Of a DNA stretch of 64,000 bases, positions 24,242-36,009 are shown in pieces (within the stretch, counting starts at the first letter, position 1; every line of letters starts with the position of its first letter). The stretch comes from Oscheius sp. JU75 (taxonomy: Eukaryota > Nematoda > Chromadorea > Rhabditida > Rhabditidae): positions 8,908,501 to 8,972,500 of the forward strand of contig JASJZC010000006.1 of the NCBI GenBank assembly GCA_037178855.1, written 5' to 3'. The notes beneath the pieces are model-generated. The model worked only from the letters and a program-made list of their open reading frames with translations. It ran no database searches and was not told the origin of the DNA. A program made the translations under genes and the position numbers.

Positions 24242-25300
24242 TCAAGACTCGGCTTGGGCCTTAGCTTGGAGCAGGGCTTCTTTCTTGTCTGCGACGCGCT
24301 TCTTTCTCTCGTCGTAAGTGAGCGCCTTAGCAGTGTACCTCTTTCCTTTCTTGGCATCCTTCTTAGCGGCGGCGTCAGGATTGGAGCGAATGGCGGCGTG
24401 AGCCTTCTTGTACATCTGAACCAAGTCCATGAACTTCAAGAAAGGAATAACTACGAACCTCTTCGACTCCCTCAGCGCTGATATTGTTGGAAAGGAACTT
24501 GGAGAACTGGCGTTTGAAGGCATCATCATCCTCCTCCTTGAGGTGCTTCATGTATTCGGAGACGTGTTTTCCAAAGATGCGGTCACGGTGAGCCTCGGCG
24601 TTGTACTCCTTGGCCTCAGTGTCGTATCCGAAGAAACGGTTCTCACTGAAAAAAAATAAGTTATAACAAAGATGCATGAGAAAGACGAACCTGTGGGGAA
24701 CGTCGACTCCTCCGTCAGCGGCTCCCTTCATGACGGCGAAGACCTTGCATCCGGTGGTGGTGCGGGCAAGTCCGACGTCGAGGACAGCCTTGAAAGGAGC
24801 GCGGTCTCCCTCCTGCTCGACATTGTAGAACTCTCCGTTGACCTAACAATAGACTTTGCTGGGAAACAGAAACTAAGACGTACCTCAACCTGTCCAGCGT
24901 AAGTGGAATCGAGATTGAGCTTCTTCAAGTGACGACGAGCCAACAGGAGTCCAGTGGCGTAGGCGGCAGCGTAGTTGGTGAGTCCAACCTTGATGCCGTA
25001 ACGGGGAAGCTCATGGGCATAAGCGGATGTGACGACGATGTCTCCCTCAAGTCTAGAGTAGGCAATCTGCAAAATTTTAGTGTAAAAAAAAAAGCTGTAA
25101 ATCGAACAAACCTGGGCGATGATGTCCTTGTTGGTGAAGCGGACGATGAGACGGTACTTGGGGGTGTTGTACTTGTTCTTGTCCTGTACAGTGAGGCGCT
25201 TTCTGGCGTAGTAGTCGGTCTTTCCCTGACGTCTACGCTTCAGCTTAACTTGGTAGCGCTTGAAGTAAGCTTTGTTCTTGACGACTTTGACAAGCGCCAT
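24242..25300 (-). CDS. rpl-5: 60S ribosomal protein L5
   Basis: Five exons (25112-25300, 24884-25066, 24691-24842, 24459-24645, 24242-24415) give a full-length 294-aa uL18 protein, which carries 5S rRNA into the large subunit. Blocks seen: [80 protein letters not shown] and [20 protein letters not shown]. The C-terminal half ([40 protein letters not shown]) is close to nematode L5, the best taxonomic clue in the window. The MALVKVVKN start is 6 bases after a TTTTGTAG acceptor. Confidence 0.98.
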
Positions 25301-25444
25301 GTTACCCTACAAAATATCGAATAAAAATACGTATTTTTGAAAGAGAAATGAGTTTACATGGTAAGGAATCGTTAGCCCAACAAATTTGAGCAGAAATTTG
25401 CAGAAAAAATCGACAAAAATGACGAGGAAAACAGAAAAGAGACG

Positions 25445-25462
25445 GAAAATTTTAGGATTCGC
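25445..25462. promoter_or_regulatory. Second copy of the ribosomal-gene 18-mer
   Basis: Identical to 21521-21538 (GAAAATTTTAGGATTCGC), 145 bases upstream of the RPL5 start in the 308-base divergent region shared with RABGGTB. Both copies are followed by CG-rich sequence (GCGGAATGCG versus TTTCGCGG). Confidence 0.5.
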
Positions 25463-25608
25463 AAGGTCTGTTTCGCGGCTGCTCGACCCCAGCAGCCAGA
25501 TCGTGACGGGACCTGGTCAAATTACGGTCGCCTCAAGTTTTGCGGTCAATTCGAACATTTCAAAATCCTCTTTTTCCACTTCTTCCACAGCCAAGTATCT
25601 TCCGAAAA

Positions 25609-27216
25609 ATGGTGAGTTTTCCCTCATTTGCCATTAAATTTCACTCAGTCATTCGCCGGATTGCTCGACTTCATGCGAAAAGATGTCAGTCTCAAGAGCG
25701 ACGCGCCGAAACAACTCCTACGCGACAGTCACTTCGATTTTATCCGGAAATATCAGGAAAAGACGGATTCTTATGTAGGTTTCCCAGCATCTATCGTCAA
25801 ACCAGTTTCAGGAATACATAATGAGCGAATCTCTAAGAGTAAGTGGCATGTTCTGGTGCGTTACAGCCATGGACTTGCTGGGAAAAGTGTGTGTTTTGTA
25901 TTTTCAGTCTAAAAAATGAATTTTAGCTCGAAGAGATGCCCAAGGAAGCAATAGTGGACTATGTAAAATCGTGTCAAAACAGTGACGGTGGCTTCGCTCC
26001 CTCTCCCGAACACAGCAGTCATCTTCTTCATACTCTCAGTGCCATCCAGGTGCTTTTTTCCTCAATTTTTGTGTGCAAATCTCCCTAGATCCTAATAACG
26101 TTCGAAGCTCTCAGAGGAATCGACAAGAACAAGGTTATTACCTTCGTTAAACAGCTCCAGAATCCGGATGGAAGTTTTCATGGTGATGAATCAGGTTTGA
26201 GAAGTGATTGATTCCACATTACACAATTTTTAGACGAAGTTGACACCAGATTTTCGTTCTGCGCACTCGCGACCCTGTACCTACTGGATGCTCTGGATCA
26301 GTGTGATGTGAACGGAGCGATAGACTTTGTCCTGAGGTGCTACAACTTTGACGGTGGATTCGGGACGAGACCTGGGTCGGAGAGTCATTCCGGGCAGGTT
26401 TTTTGCTGTGTCGGGGCCTTGGCCATTGCCGGACAGCTGGATTCCATTGACAGAGATCGGACAGCCGAGTGGCTCGTCCAGAGGCAGTGTGAGAGCGGAG
26501 GCTTGAATGGTAACTTTGTCTAAACTTCCTCGGAAACCGTAAAATTCAGGTCGCCCCGAAAAACTCCCAGATGTATGCTATTCCTGGTGGGTCATGTCCT
26601 CTTTGGGCACCCTGAAACGACTAAACTGGCTGGATGAGGTAAGCTGATACTTTCTTTATATCTGAGGCTAAGGTCCTGAGCACTAGAAAAAGCGAGTAGG
26701 GCTGAAAAGTACAGATTCACCCGTCATGAGGGACTTTGGTACCGTACAGCCTTGTAAATCGCTTAACGTTAATGTGAGAGCGGTTTCATCTTGAGTCATA
26801 TCAGTCTCGGAACCAGGCTAATAGACCGACCGAGCCGTATCATTTTTCCTCTCGATGTAAATCCGCAATGACTACGTCATTTGACCAGATTGGTCTATTC
26901 AACTTTTTTTGACCCTAAAAATGCTAATTTTCACCCCGGGAGCTATGAATAATTTCTTAGCCGAATTTGTTTTAGCAAGCCCTCGTGAACTTCATCTACG
27001 CATGTCAGGACACCGAGACTGGCGGATTCGCAGATCGTCCCGGCGATTATGTAGGTCCCTTTTCATTCTTTTTTTGACATTCCATTTCAGCCCGACCCCT
27101 TCCACACCGTCTTCGGTCTCGCGGCTCTTTCTCTCTTCAAACGCGACAGCATCGAATCCGTGGACGCCGTCTTCTGTATGACCAAGCGGCGATTAGGCGA
27201 CAAGTCACTCTGCTGA
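25609..27216 (+). CDS. RABGGTB: Geranylgeranyl transferase type-2 (Rab GGTase) beta subunit
   Basis: The enzyme adds geranylgeranyl groups to Rab GTPases presented by Rab escort protein. The first exon is just the ATG (25609-25611), followed by an intron and [14 protein letters not shown]. Prenyltransferase repeats are visible: [80 protein letters not shown] and [20 protein letters not shown]. The zinc ligands Asp and Cys lie in LPDVCYSWW and the His in [10 protein letters not shown]. It ends GDKSLC-stop, the usual length for the family. About ten exons with mostly short introns; a longer one lies at 26640-26974. Confidence 0.95.
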
Positions 27217-27278
27217 CGGTATCCAATTTACGTGTACATTGACCTGTGATATGTTGTTTTGTATAAAAATCTTCATTT

Positions 27279-29726
27279 TTATTGAATGTACAATCGAATA
27301 AGGTGTTGACTAGTGGCGGGGAGACCAGTTACTGGACATCTGCAATGTGTTATTGAGGTTTCTGTTCGAAAACTCGTAAAAAAAATAAACCAAATTTCCC
27401 GCGCTAGTAAGCGGCTAGCAAAAAACGCGACAGTTTGGAAAGGTTTTTTTTTGTGTAGTTTGTTTAAAAATTTGTATTGCCGTGCGAAAGACTTGGATTT
27501 TGTGAACAGTCTTACGTAGAATGAGTTTTGACGTGCGCGGAGATACAGTCGTAGCAGAAGACGTAGCCTGAGACGGACAGAGCCGTGTCATTTTTCCGCT
27601 TCCGATGACAAATTGGGCATTTGTGGGTTTCGAGAGACTGCACGGCCGATTCGGACAGGGCCTAGGAGAGATAAGATTGGCCCTGATTTAAACTCAGACT
27701 GCGCACCAATTCATATAGGCTTACAAGCTGCGTATCGATAAGTTACAGTAGCCTATGTGCTAGAGGAGAGCTAGTGCGTAGTTTGAAAGCAAAAAAGTAC
27801 CTGATGAGGGGCTGCGGGAGTCTTCCAATCGGAGTTGACTTTCTTTAACTGACTGCCCAGGTCGCTGTTGTACATGAAGTCAATGAACTGGACAAAAAAG
27901 AGACCGTAGCCGAAGAGACGAGACAGGACACCGGGCAGGGCGAGGAAGAACCTCCAGATTCGATTCAGGATTCTGAAAACGGCGACTTTTTTTTTTTTTT
28001 TTTTTTTTTTAGCGAACTTCAAAACCTAGTGTGAACCCCTCTCGCATCCTTGTGAGTCTCTAGTATACTTTTTCGACTCCACTCGATTCTCAAGTATAGT
28101 CTCTAGCCTGAGGCCATCGCAAACTTACTTTATTACTTTGATACCAGTTGCTTACGTTTGTTCTTGTAATCTTGACTAACAATCGACAAGAAAAGCCACC
28201 GAAATTTGTCAAGTCGAGGATTACTCTCGACGTGTGTTATTAGACTGTCAAATGTAAAGAGAGGAACTGTCAAGTCAGTATTGGAACGTACAGACAGAAT
28301 TTTGCGAGAATTTTTGCCTGTACGTTCCAATACTGACGCGAGAATTTTTGCTTCTGCCTTCTTTCGACACCTCCCAGTGGACGAAAGCAGGAAGAAGTAA
28401 AAAGACTTTTCATAGCCAGAACTGACTTGTACTCGAATTAGTACGCAAACTCTCGAAGCTAAGACAGAGACCAGCACTGAACAGTATACTTGGGCAACCC
28501 GACTCGGAGTCGGATTGAGACTTTCGACGGCTGATTTTACTGAATAGTTCGGATCTTTCTTACCCGGACTGCTGAAGATGCATGGGAATGGACTCGAAGG
28601 CGGAGATATCTTCCGGGGTGAGCTTTTCCAGTCGGACGCCGGAGAAGAAGAGGAAGGGAGAGTGGATGGAGCTCTTATTGATCATATATCTAAACAAAGC
28701 GTCTTTCTGACAGTGTCTGTCAGACCCACGAGATCTGGAGAATAGTCGCAACTCCGGACAGAATCGTCTTCAACCATGGCCAGACGGCCAAAAATAGCTT
28801 TGCCAATCTTGTGCGTAAATCCTAGAACTCTAATCACAACAGTGTTACTCATAGAACCTACAGTAGCCGTGGCCCTCGTGGCCTGATACCTCTCAGCCAG
28901 CCTCTGATGCAGCTTCTCCAGCTTATCCGACAGATATGGCCAGAGCGTCAACACGGCCAATGACCTCATGCGCTCGCGAAACTCCATTGGAGGACGGCCT
29001 GACTCTGTGGAAACCCGCTTCATGGCGTAAAAGTTTTCCGAGAAGCTGGCCCCGTACTTTTTCAGGTACTGATTTTGGAGTAGGAGATCAAAGAGGAGGT
29101 ACAGCTCGTCGTAGTAGCGATTTGCGGTGATGAAGCTGTTACCCTTGGTCATAGCGAGGAACTGTTTTTAAAGAGAAAGTTACGAAAAATCTGATTTTGA
29201 AGCTATAGTATACTACAGCAAAATATAGATACTGTAGCAGCTCTAATAGAAGCCGACTGCTTCAAAGTACACAATTGCGTATGCGTGTTTTCGCGATCAA
29301 GAAGTCATCTTTGAACTTTTTGATGTTTTGTAGAGCGGATCAAGGGCTACAACTCAAATAGCTCAAAAATGGTTTCTGTTTTGGGACGAATTTGGTGCTC
29401 GCCAGGATCGAATAGGATCCAAGACGCATTTTCGAGCCTTAAGATGTTTAGCAGAGTCGCAGTCCTTTGATCAGCTCTACAAGAACACTTTGCTGAACAT
29501 CCAAAATATACTGTCTTGAATCCGAAAACCCCGCATACACAGATACGTACTTCTGTTATTGACTTCTATTAAAGTGACCACGGTATTGTCTCACCTTCAT
29601 AAGGTGTCCAGCAGCCGGTTTCAGAGCCTTCATCAGAGATTCCTGTGAAATCACATCGAAAATTGAGGGCTGTTCTCCAACAGTATGATGTGTACCATGG
29701 TGGGCTGCACGAAGAGCGTTGGCCAT
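27279..29726 (-). CDS. PEX12: Peroxisome assembly protein PEX12
   Basis: PEX12 is part of the peroxisomal RING ligase complex (PEX2/10/12) that recycles the import receptor PEX5. Start MANALRAAHHGTHHTVGEQP is followed by SIFDVISQESLMKALKPA. Exon 28862-29161 carries RYYDELYLLFDLLLQNQYLK and YGASFSENFYAMKRV. Exon 28735-28821 gives LAKLFLAVWPWLKTILSGVA; later exons give GVRLEKLTPEDI, a membrane segment and the zinc domain CPICHRKRKNDTALSVSGYV, FCYDC, then CPVTGLPATSQHLIRLY. Only five RING cysteines are present, as normal for PEX12, which binds one zinc. The last tiny exon (27279-27335) completes the domain. Introns 27665-27797 and 29162-29594 contain palindromic repeats. Confidence 0.93.
27699..27782. 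repeat. GCGCACCAACTC palindromic element
   Basis: CTGCGCACCAATTC to GAGCTAGTGCGTAG with inner AGCTGCGTATCGATAAG; in a PEX12 intron. Confidence 0.75.
27987..28010 (+). repeat. Poly-T run
   Basis: An uninterrupted T run of about 24 bases (poly-A on the minus strand) in a PEX12 intron, close to an exon edge; length may be unreliable in the assembly. Confidence 0.9.
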
Positions 29727-30285
29727 GCTCTGAAGTGGCTAGGTTTTAGAAAAGACAAAAAAAAGTCAAAGATGAAAAATCGATAACCTGATACGTTTTG
29801 AGCTGTTTCAGGTCACTCTGTGGCGGCGTGAAGAAAGCGAGGTGATAAAACCAAGGATATTTTCTGCAGGGTTCTCTGATTATGAGAGACTACATTCGGG
29901 CCCGTTTTTCAAAAAGAGGTTTTCGAAGTAACCGAAAAAATGGACCAAGGTACAAGCGAACCGTTATCTGTGTACAGATTGATCGAGACAATTGATTTCC
30001 GCCGTCAAGGTGTGGGTAATTGGACTGGAAACGAGGGGAGAGAGACAGAGAGACATCAAGGTAGAGAGACAGATATTGTCAAGGATTCCACATTCATTTT
30101 TTCATTAGCTGTTCAGACGACTACCCTCAATACTACAGCCCAAAATAGATGACTCAATCCACTGAACGTGCTGTCTAATTCGCCTGTCTCAATGTTACGT
30201 GTCTCTCAATCCACTATATCCTCCGGAATCCTTTCTGAGCCCTCGTCCATCCCCTCCTCACTTCATCCGCCGTAGTCCCCTCTCG

Positions 30286-30864
30286 ATGGTCGACGTCAAG
30301 AGTCTTCTCACCCCCAAGGTATCCCTCCCTCTAGGATGGGGTCCAAACCCCGTCTTTAGGTAATTTTTCCCGTGGTTGGAGTCTGTGTCCTCGTGGCTGT
30401 CGCCACTCTCGTGACCATCTTCTATGTCAGGAATCCTACAGTGACGGACTCTCTGTTCAATTCTGGAGACACCACTGGAGCCATGGAAGATCACAAGGTT
30501 TGACATCCTCTGACTGACGTTCTGACATGTGATTGACAGACCAGCACCTCTCCCATGGAGTATACTGGCAGCAACAACTCGGCCGGAGCTTTTTCCTCGG
30601 ACAGGAGCTCTTCCTCGTCCGAATCACATGGTTTCAAGCCTCAGACTACGCACGAGACTACTTGTGAGTAATTTTATGTCCCTAGTGCCCCCACGGACTC
30701 GGGTTCGGTTCCTTCGCTAAACAACCTTATTTTCTGCCTTTTAAAGTTTCGGTCTATTCGGTCCAAACTAATTATTTTCAGCTCTGCTGACCACTCTCGG
30801 AACCACGACCGCTTCCACTGTCACCACGGAGCCAAAAGCCATCGAGCCTGTCAAGCACCAGTAG
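30286..30864 (+). CDS. Small single-pass membrane protein, Ser/Thr-rich
   Basis: Four exons (30286-30318, 30360-30497, 30540-30663, 30782-30864) give 125 residues with consistent phases. MVDVKSLLTPK precedes one membrane helix (VIFPVVGVCVLVAVATLVTI), then a Ser/Thr-rich tail (AGAFSSDRSSSSSESHGF, LGTTTASTVTTEPKA) ending IEPVKHQ. There is no cleavable signal, so it is either type II or a signal anchor with the Ser/Thr-rich part outside, where it could be O-glycosylated. No family recognised. It is divergent from PEX12 (559 bases apart). Confidence 0.6.
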
Positions 30865-30895
30865 ACTTGTGTAAAAGTACCGAACTCTGGAAATA

Positions 30896-30981
30896 GCGCA
30901 CCAAATCTAAACCATAGTCGATACACAGCCAGCTCCTCAAACAACTGCGTATCGAAGACCATGGTCAAGAGTTGGTGCGCA
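30896..30981. repeat. GCGCACCAACTC palindromic element
   Basis: GCGCACCAAATCTAAACCAT at one end and ATGGTCAAGAGTTGGTGCGC at the other are inverted repeats; inner TCGATACACAGC/CTGCGTATCGA also pair. Confidence 0.8.
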
Positions 30982-31512
30982 TTTTTCGACATCTGTCCCC
31001 TTCTACCGTATCCTCTATCTGTCCTTAGAATAAACGTACCCTTTCTCTCTTTCTCTTTCTCGTCTGTTGGGAGTTTCCTCCGTATCAGTCTCGACCCTCT
31101 GATAAGAACATCGATTGCCCTAATGACTGCTCATCGCCCCAGCGCCTACTCTCGAAGATGGGAATAGAAGAAGGCGAAAGAGCTGCGCGATTAGATAGTG
31201 AGAGACCATATCGGGACTCTATAAAGGAGCAGATTCTTCAGAAGACTATCTGAATCGGTGGCTGGTCCTAGAACGACACCCTGTCCATCTGAACCCTTTG
31301 TTTTTGGTCAAGACCCTCTTGACTCGTTCTGAAGATATTTTAACCCGATGGCTGCGTTCCAGACAAAGAGATACATATAGAAGCAGAGAGACAGAGGTAC
31401 AGAGATACATAGAGATAGAGTCACGGAGACAGGAAGACAGAAGGACAGAGAGACACTCAGACTTCGAGACTGAGACAGGTAGACAGAGAAGTGACTCTGT
31501 TTCAGTGGTCCC

Positions 31513-31588
31513 TCTGCGCACGAACTCTAAACCATAGCGAGATAGTCAGCTGCGTACCAAAGTCCATGGTCGAGAGTTGGCGCGCAGC
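31513..31588. repeat. GCGCACCAACTC palindromic element
   Basis: CTGCGCACGAACTCTAAACC to CATGGTCGAGAGTTGGCGCG; same family as 30896-30981, 530 bases away. Confidence 0.8.
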
Positions 31589-32142
31589 ATTGGTCCCTAA
31601 CATTCTAAGAATCTCTACGGTTACTCATAGTCCCTAGGCAAGGTATTTCGTGTCAGTCCATCCCTTTATGGCGTGTTCATGGCGAGCAAACAAGTCAGCT
31701 ACGGTAGGCGCCATGACGTAGGGAGCCGAGGTCTCACAAGTCATTACCGTATGCTGTGATGAGTTGGCGTAACGGTGTTACCAAAACATCGAGTAAGGAA
31801 TGGCCAGAAGGGAACAAAAGCAAGAGACAGAACAAGTTATATCTGTTCATACGAAGGTGATAAGATCCGAACTTAGAGATTGTGAGATAGGGTCTTCGGG
31901 ACAGATTGAACTGCTCGAGCAGGTCGTATTCGGTCAATTATCATCACTGATTGTTAGTAACAGTCACTGGTGCGAAATCCTTTTTGTATAGTGATTTGGA
32001 AATCCAAAATCTTCAATATGTCATACGAGGTTCCTTTTTCTCAGTTTCTGAGTATTCCTTTCTTTATTATGCATGCCACGAGAGTATCCCTCTGGCTGCT
32101 ATCTCTGAGCTGGTGCTGCTTGTCACAGTTCCTGTGCCTCGG

Positions 32143-32212
32143 GGCCATCTTTGCCACATTGCACAGCCGGTTAGCTCTCAGATTACGAAACAAAACGCGT
32201 CGGGTTCAGTCC
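32143..32212 (+). repeat. tRNA-derived SINE-like element
   Basis: GCACAGCCGGTTAGCTCTCA and GGGTTCAGTCCCC match degenerate A and B boxes; upstream of the GATA gene. Confidence 0.5.
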
Positions 32213-32770
32213 CCAAAGACTTTTTTGTCTATATATTTCTCACTGAAAGATGTCCAAATTACAAGAACTCTGCTGAGCTTCGAAATTCAATCACCATGTG
32301 CTCTTAATGAGAAACTGAGTTCCCTACCTGATATTTTTCCCTTACTTTTCGGGTCAAGAAAACAGTTTTCTGGTTTCCGATGTTCTGCAAAGTTGTCGCC
32401 CTTCTGTTCTACAATTATGCTGAACATGAAAAGAGTGAAAAGGAACATTTTCGAGATGAAATGGAACTGCGAAGCGAGGAGAGCACTGCAGGTATAACCG
32501 TTCATGATGAAACAACACATAGAGCCAGGAAACATTTGAGCTCTTTGCATCCTACACAATCTTATCGACTCCCACTACTACAACTGTGAGAAGACGAGAA
32601 AAAAACAGAGAGCATAGCGATAGGTTATCATACCTGAGGAGCCTCAACCTCTGATAGTAGGAAACTGATAAATTTATCTACAAGTCGTTTACATCTTTTC
32701 ACAGCTGAATCCATGGACCATCAGACCCGCAGATCCACGAATCTGCCAGAATTCTGGATGAGGGATACAG

Positions 32771-34846
32771 TCTGCTCAAGTAGGCGACCACCATTGGGAG
32801 GCTCCGCCTCCCGTGGGGCACACTCTCTTGTACGGTGAGCAACCCCAAACAGTCTCTCTCTTACCGTGGAACATGGAGCCGCAGACCCTGGATCAGTCTT
32901 CACTTTACTGGGGTGAATCTCGGATGCTCGCCCTCCCTACCCAGCCGGCCAAGGAGGAAAAGCAGGACGAAGGTAGGAGATACGAGATAGTGCAGATAAG
33001 ATTTGAGAGAGACGAGGTTGATAACAACTTAATTGAGAGAGCTGTCTGATTAGATTAAGTACTTGTACCATTCATATTTTGAAGTTACATGATTCTAATG
33101 TTTGACCCAAACTTTGAAATGGGGCTGGGACTCTGGTAGAGCTGCCGCCACATTTGTAGATAAGGACATTGATTGGCTCTCTAGCTCGAGAGTGAGAGAG
33201 AAATTCGCTTCCCATCTCTGCAGAAATGTCTCTGGCCCTTTTGGATACTGATGGTTAGTATGCCTTTCTGCATTTCTGTCTCACTGTCTATCTGTCTTTA
33301 TGTTTCTCTGTCTTTCTGTCTCTCTTGAACTGAGTTTATAGATTCCTAAGTGTCTGTAGCCACACACCTTAGGAGTTAGCAGTGCCTCAAAAGTGGATAG
33401 CAAATTTTTTTAGTCTAAAGACCTTCGTTTTCAGTGAAGCCTTCCTCTCTCCTGCTGGACGAGCCCCTCCGACAGTCGGTCATTGAGCAGTCTCACTCCG
33501 CCTTTGCCGATGTCAAGCCCTCGGCCGAGTACTCGCAACTTCTACGTGAGTTTCCGACTCAACCCCAAGTATTACCTCCGCTTTCAGCCTTCGCCCCGAC
33601 GGCTACCGATATCCACATGTCCCAGCTGTACAATCCGATTCCGAACTATACTATCGAGCCGAGCTACCAAGCAGCTACTTCATCTTACGTCTATGCCAAT
33701 GGGACCAGTGCCTCCTTCATCCCGTCGGCTATCGGCAGCCAGGTCTACTACGACACTTCGCGCTTCTCGCAGCCTCTCACGACCTATCAGACCAGCTATG
33801 GACTCGATTTTCCTACGGTACGGTTTCGTAACTGCCCTCTGCCGTGATTTTTTTTTTCGCGCGGACTTGCCCAAATCAAAAGAGCCGGGTTCGATTCCCG
33901 CGATGGCTCAATAGGTTCCCCACAAGTTTTTTTGCCTAATAAGTAGGATCAGAACCAATATTTTTTCCGATAAAAGTCATGCTTTAGGCTTATGCGACGA
34001 GTGTGCCGGAATGCCTGAGCTGTGGACAAGCCTTCGCCACTTCCAATCTGTCCCAGCAAGTCTGTGACAGATGCGTGCTGAATCCCTCCATTCAACAGCA
34101 ACAGTATTCAGTTGTGGACAACCGGACAATGTCCACAGATAGTATCACGAGCACGACGAAGAACAGACCGACGTCGACGACTACCTCGGCCAAGAAGGCC
34201 CCGGCTCCGAATGCTCAAAGACGAGCTGGACTCATATGCTCGAATTGCAATGGAACGAACACGACTCTGTGGAGAAGAAATGCTGAAGGGGAGCCGGTTT
34301 GCAAGTGAGTAAGAGTGACAGTTACTGACAGTACATCTCTTTCAGTGCCTGCGGCCTCTACTTCAAGCTCCACAACGTCCAACGACCGATTTCGATGAAG
34401 AAGGAGGGACAACTACAGACCAGGAAAAGGAAACCGAAGAACTCCGACGGCTCATCGAGTAAGAAACGCGACCGTTCCTCCGCAAACTTTTCGTCCTCCG
34501 CTGATCGAAGTAATCACTATTCAGCTATTTCTTTCCAACGCTAATTTTCAGGTTACGGTAGCTCCTCCTCCTCCTACATAACCTCAAACACCTTCTCGTC
34601 CTCTCAACTCTCTGATCCCAGCTATCCGATGGGTGGATTCAACTCAAGTGGTTGGGGAGGGAGTCTCATGGACTCGTCCTTCCAGAGCCAGTACTACACA
34701 ACTACCAAGCTGACCGAGGTTGGTATACTCTTAACAGTGAAGTTGAATTCCTGGTTTAGGCCCAGAGACGTCAAATGGAAGAAGACGAAAATCGCGCAGC
34801 TGCACAGGGCTTGGAAGACGACGGTGACTCGTCACCCTCAGCCTAA
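32771..34846 (+). CDS. GATA-type transcription factor (ELT family)
   Basis: A nuclear factor binding WGATAR sites. Exons: 32771-32972, then MSLALLDTD (33224-33253), 33435-33816, 33988-34303, 34346 to about 34510, 34552-34719 and 34760-34846. The N-terminal part is Ser/Tyr/Pro-rich ([20 protein letters not shown]), probably transactivating. A degenerate first finger reads [21 protein letters not shown] (C-x2-C-x13-C-x2-C, too short for a GATA finger). The true finger is [25 protein letters not shown] (C-x2-C-x17-C-x2-C), followed by the basic tail [16 protein letters not shown]. One real plus one degenerate finger resembles ELT-2/ELT-7 intestinal factors. The 5' end is uncertain: the first exon opens in frame after an ATACAG acceptor; the first in-frame ATG is at 32873. 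Confidence 0.92.
33855..33912 (+). repeat. tRNA-derived SINE fragment
   Basis: B box GGGTTCGATTCCCGCGATGG is intact, A box lost. In a GATA-gene intron, 40-100 bases from its donor. Confidence 0.5.
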
Positions 34847-35260
34847 TTGCTTATAATATTGCCATTTATGCATGTAAAGACGAGTACCCGGAAAGACAAT
34901 AAATTGCTCAATACCGCTTCTCTAACCGAGAGAGAGACAAACAGACATGCATAAATGGTTTGCGAGTCAAATCAGTTTGGGTGACCAAAGGAATCAGAGG
35001 TTACAATTGTCACAGAGCTTCTCTAGGAGCCATAGTTGGATAGGAAGTTGGGTCGAGAGATCGGAAATAAGATCAGAGAGTGAAAGGGAAGTGGGTTCGA
35101 GGGATGGAAAGTATGATCAAAGAGTGAGAAGTAGGATAGTAATTAAGGAGAAAGAGGGTGAGAAGAGGATTCAAAAGGTAGGTACAATAACCTGCCAGCT
35201 TTTTTCTCGTGGTGACGCACTGACGGACACCGTTGCGCTTTAGTAGTAGGGAGATGTCTT
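34847..35260. other. Intergenic, purine-rich
   Basis: The GATA gene 3' flank (AATAAA at about 34897) followed by GAGAGA/GAAGTAGG purine-rich DNA; no gene seen. Confidence 0.5.
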
Positions 35261-35267
35261 GGAATCA

Positions 35268-36009
35268 ACTTGGCATGTCATGTGTTATCCCCTGTCTTGC
35301 CAAAAAGTTTACTTGTCAGCAGTCTCAGTCGCTACCCGTGGAACTGCCCCATCTCGATGGTTGTCGTGCTGTCCCTACCGGCAGTTCTCTTCCTCGCGTC
35401 ACTCTGCCTGCTATGCTCCAAGAAGAAGACACCACCGTCGGGAACGAGTCAGAAGAGCGAGCAGGATGAAGACGCGACTAGACAAGCTGGAAAAGGACTT
35501 CGAGAGACACATATGTTTGAAGAGGGACTGCTGCTCTGGATGCAACGACTACGCGACCAGGATCGAGAAGCTCTAGAGGACGAAGCCGACGAACATCAGT
35601 AGAGAGACGAGTCGCCGACTGAATAAGAAGCACGCGGAGATCGGAGGACGATTTGAGCTGTTGGCTGGACGATGGCAGCAACGTGAAGGTAGGTAGTCTG
35701 ACTGTGAGAGACACAGACACAGAGAGACAAAGAGATAGAGAAGATGACAGAGATTCTGACACGAAGTAAGATTTCGTTCCAGGCGACGAGAAGGTGATGC
35801 AGCTGGAAGTGACCCAGAAGTCGTCGAAGGGCAGGATCATCAGAGGCGAAGAAAAAAAGAAGTATGGTGGAAGCAGGGAAAAGTCGATCGAGGACTTCAG
35901 TCACCCGCAGCCAGCTGAAGCCAACGGAGAAGCTAAGGAGCCCAGCTACGAGAACCTCGTCGAACTGCCGGCCATCCTCACCCAAGAGACCCAGGACTCT
36001 GAAGGATAG
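35268..36009 (+). CDS. Doubtful locus: short membrane segment plus charged tail
   Basis: One frame gives ISMVVVLSLPAVLFLASLCL-LCSKKK, a good single membrane helix with basic stop-transfer, and ends at 35602. An overlapping frame gives a coiled-coil-like segment (TRLDKLEKDFERHICLKRDC) that meets an in-frame TAG at 35573-35575. It then continues SRRLNKKHAEIGGRFELLAG, splices at about 35690 to 35783 and ends with KEPSYENLVELPAIL...DSEG-stop at 36009. The three coding-like pieces cannot be joined with ordinary GT-AG introns I can see; a CTCTAG acceptor at 35575 may separate them. It may be a real gene with unusual splicing, or a decayed copy. Confidence 0.32.

Larger units (their letters stand above)
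30865..32770. other. Intergenic with palindromic repeats and purine tracts
   Basis: Contains two full GCGCACCAACTC-type elements (30896-30981, 31513-31588), a GAGACAGAG tract (31360-31490), a tRNA-like SINE (32143-32212) and one GATGTTCTGC foldback copy (32378-32432). Open frames such as 31970-32497 span these repeats and show no domain. The right end is upstream sequence of the GATA gene. Confidence 0.5.

Noticed and set aside
31970-32497. 175-residue plus-strand open frame
   Set aside because: It runs through a tRNA-like SINE and a foldback copy; composition is that of repeat DNA.
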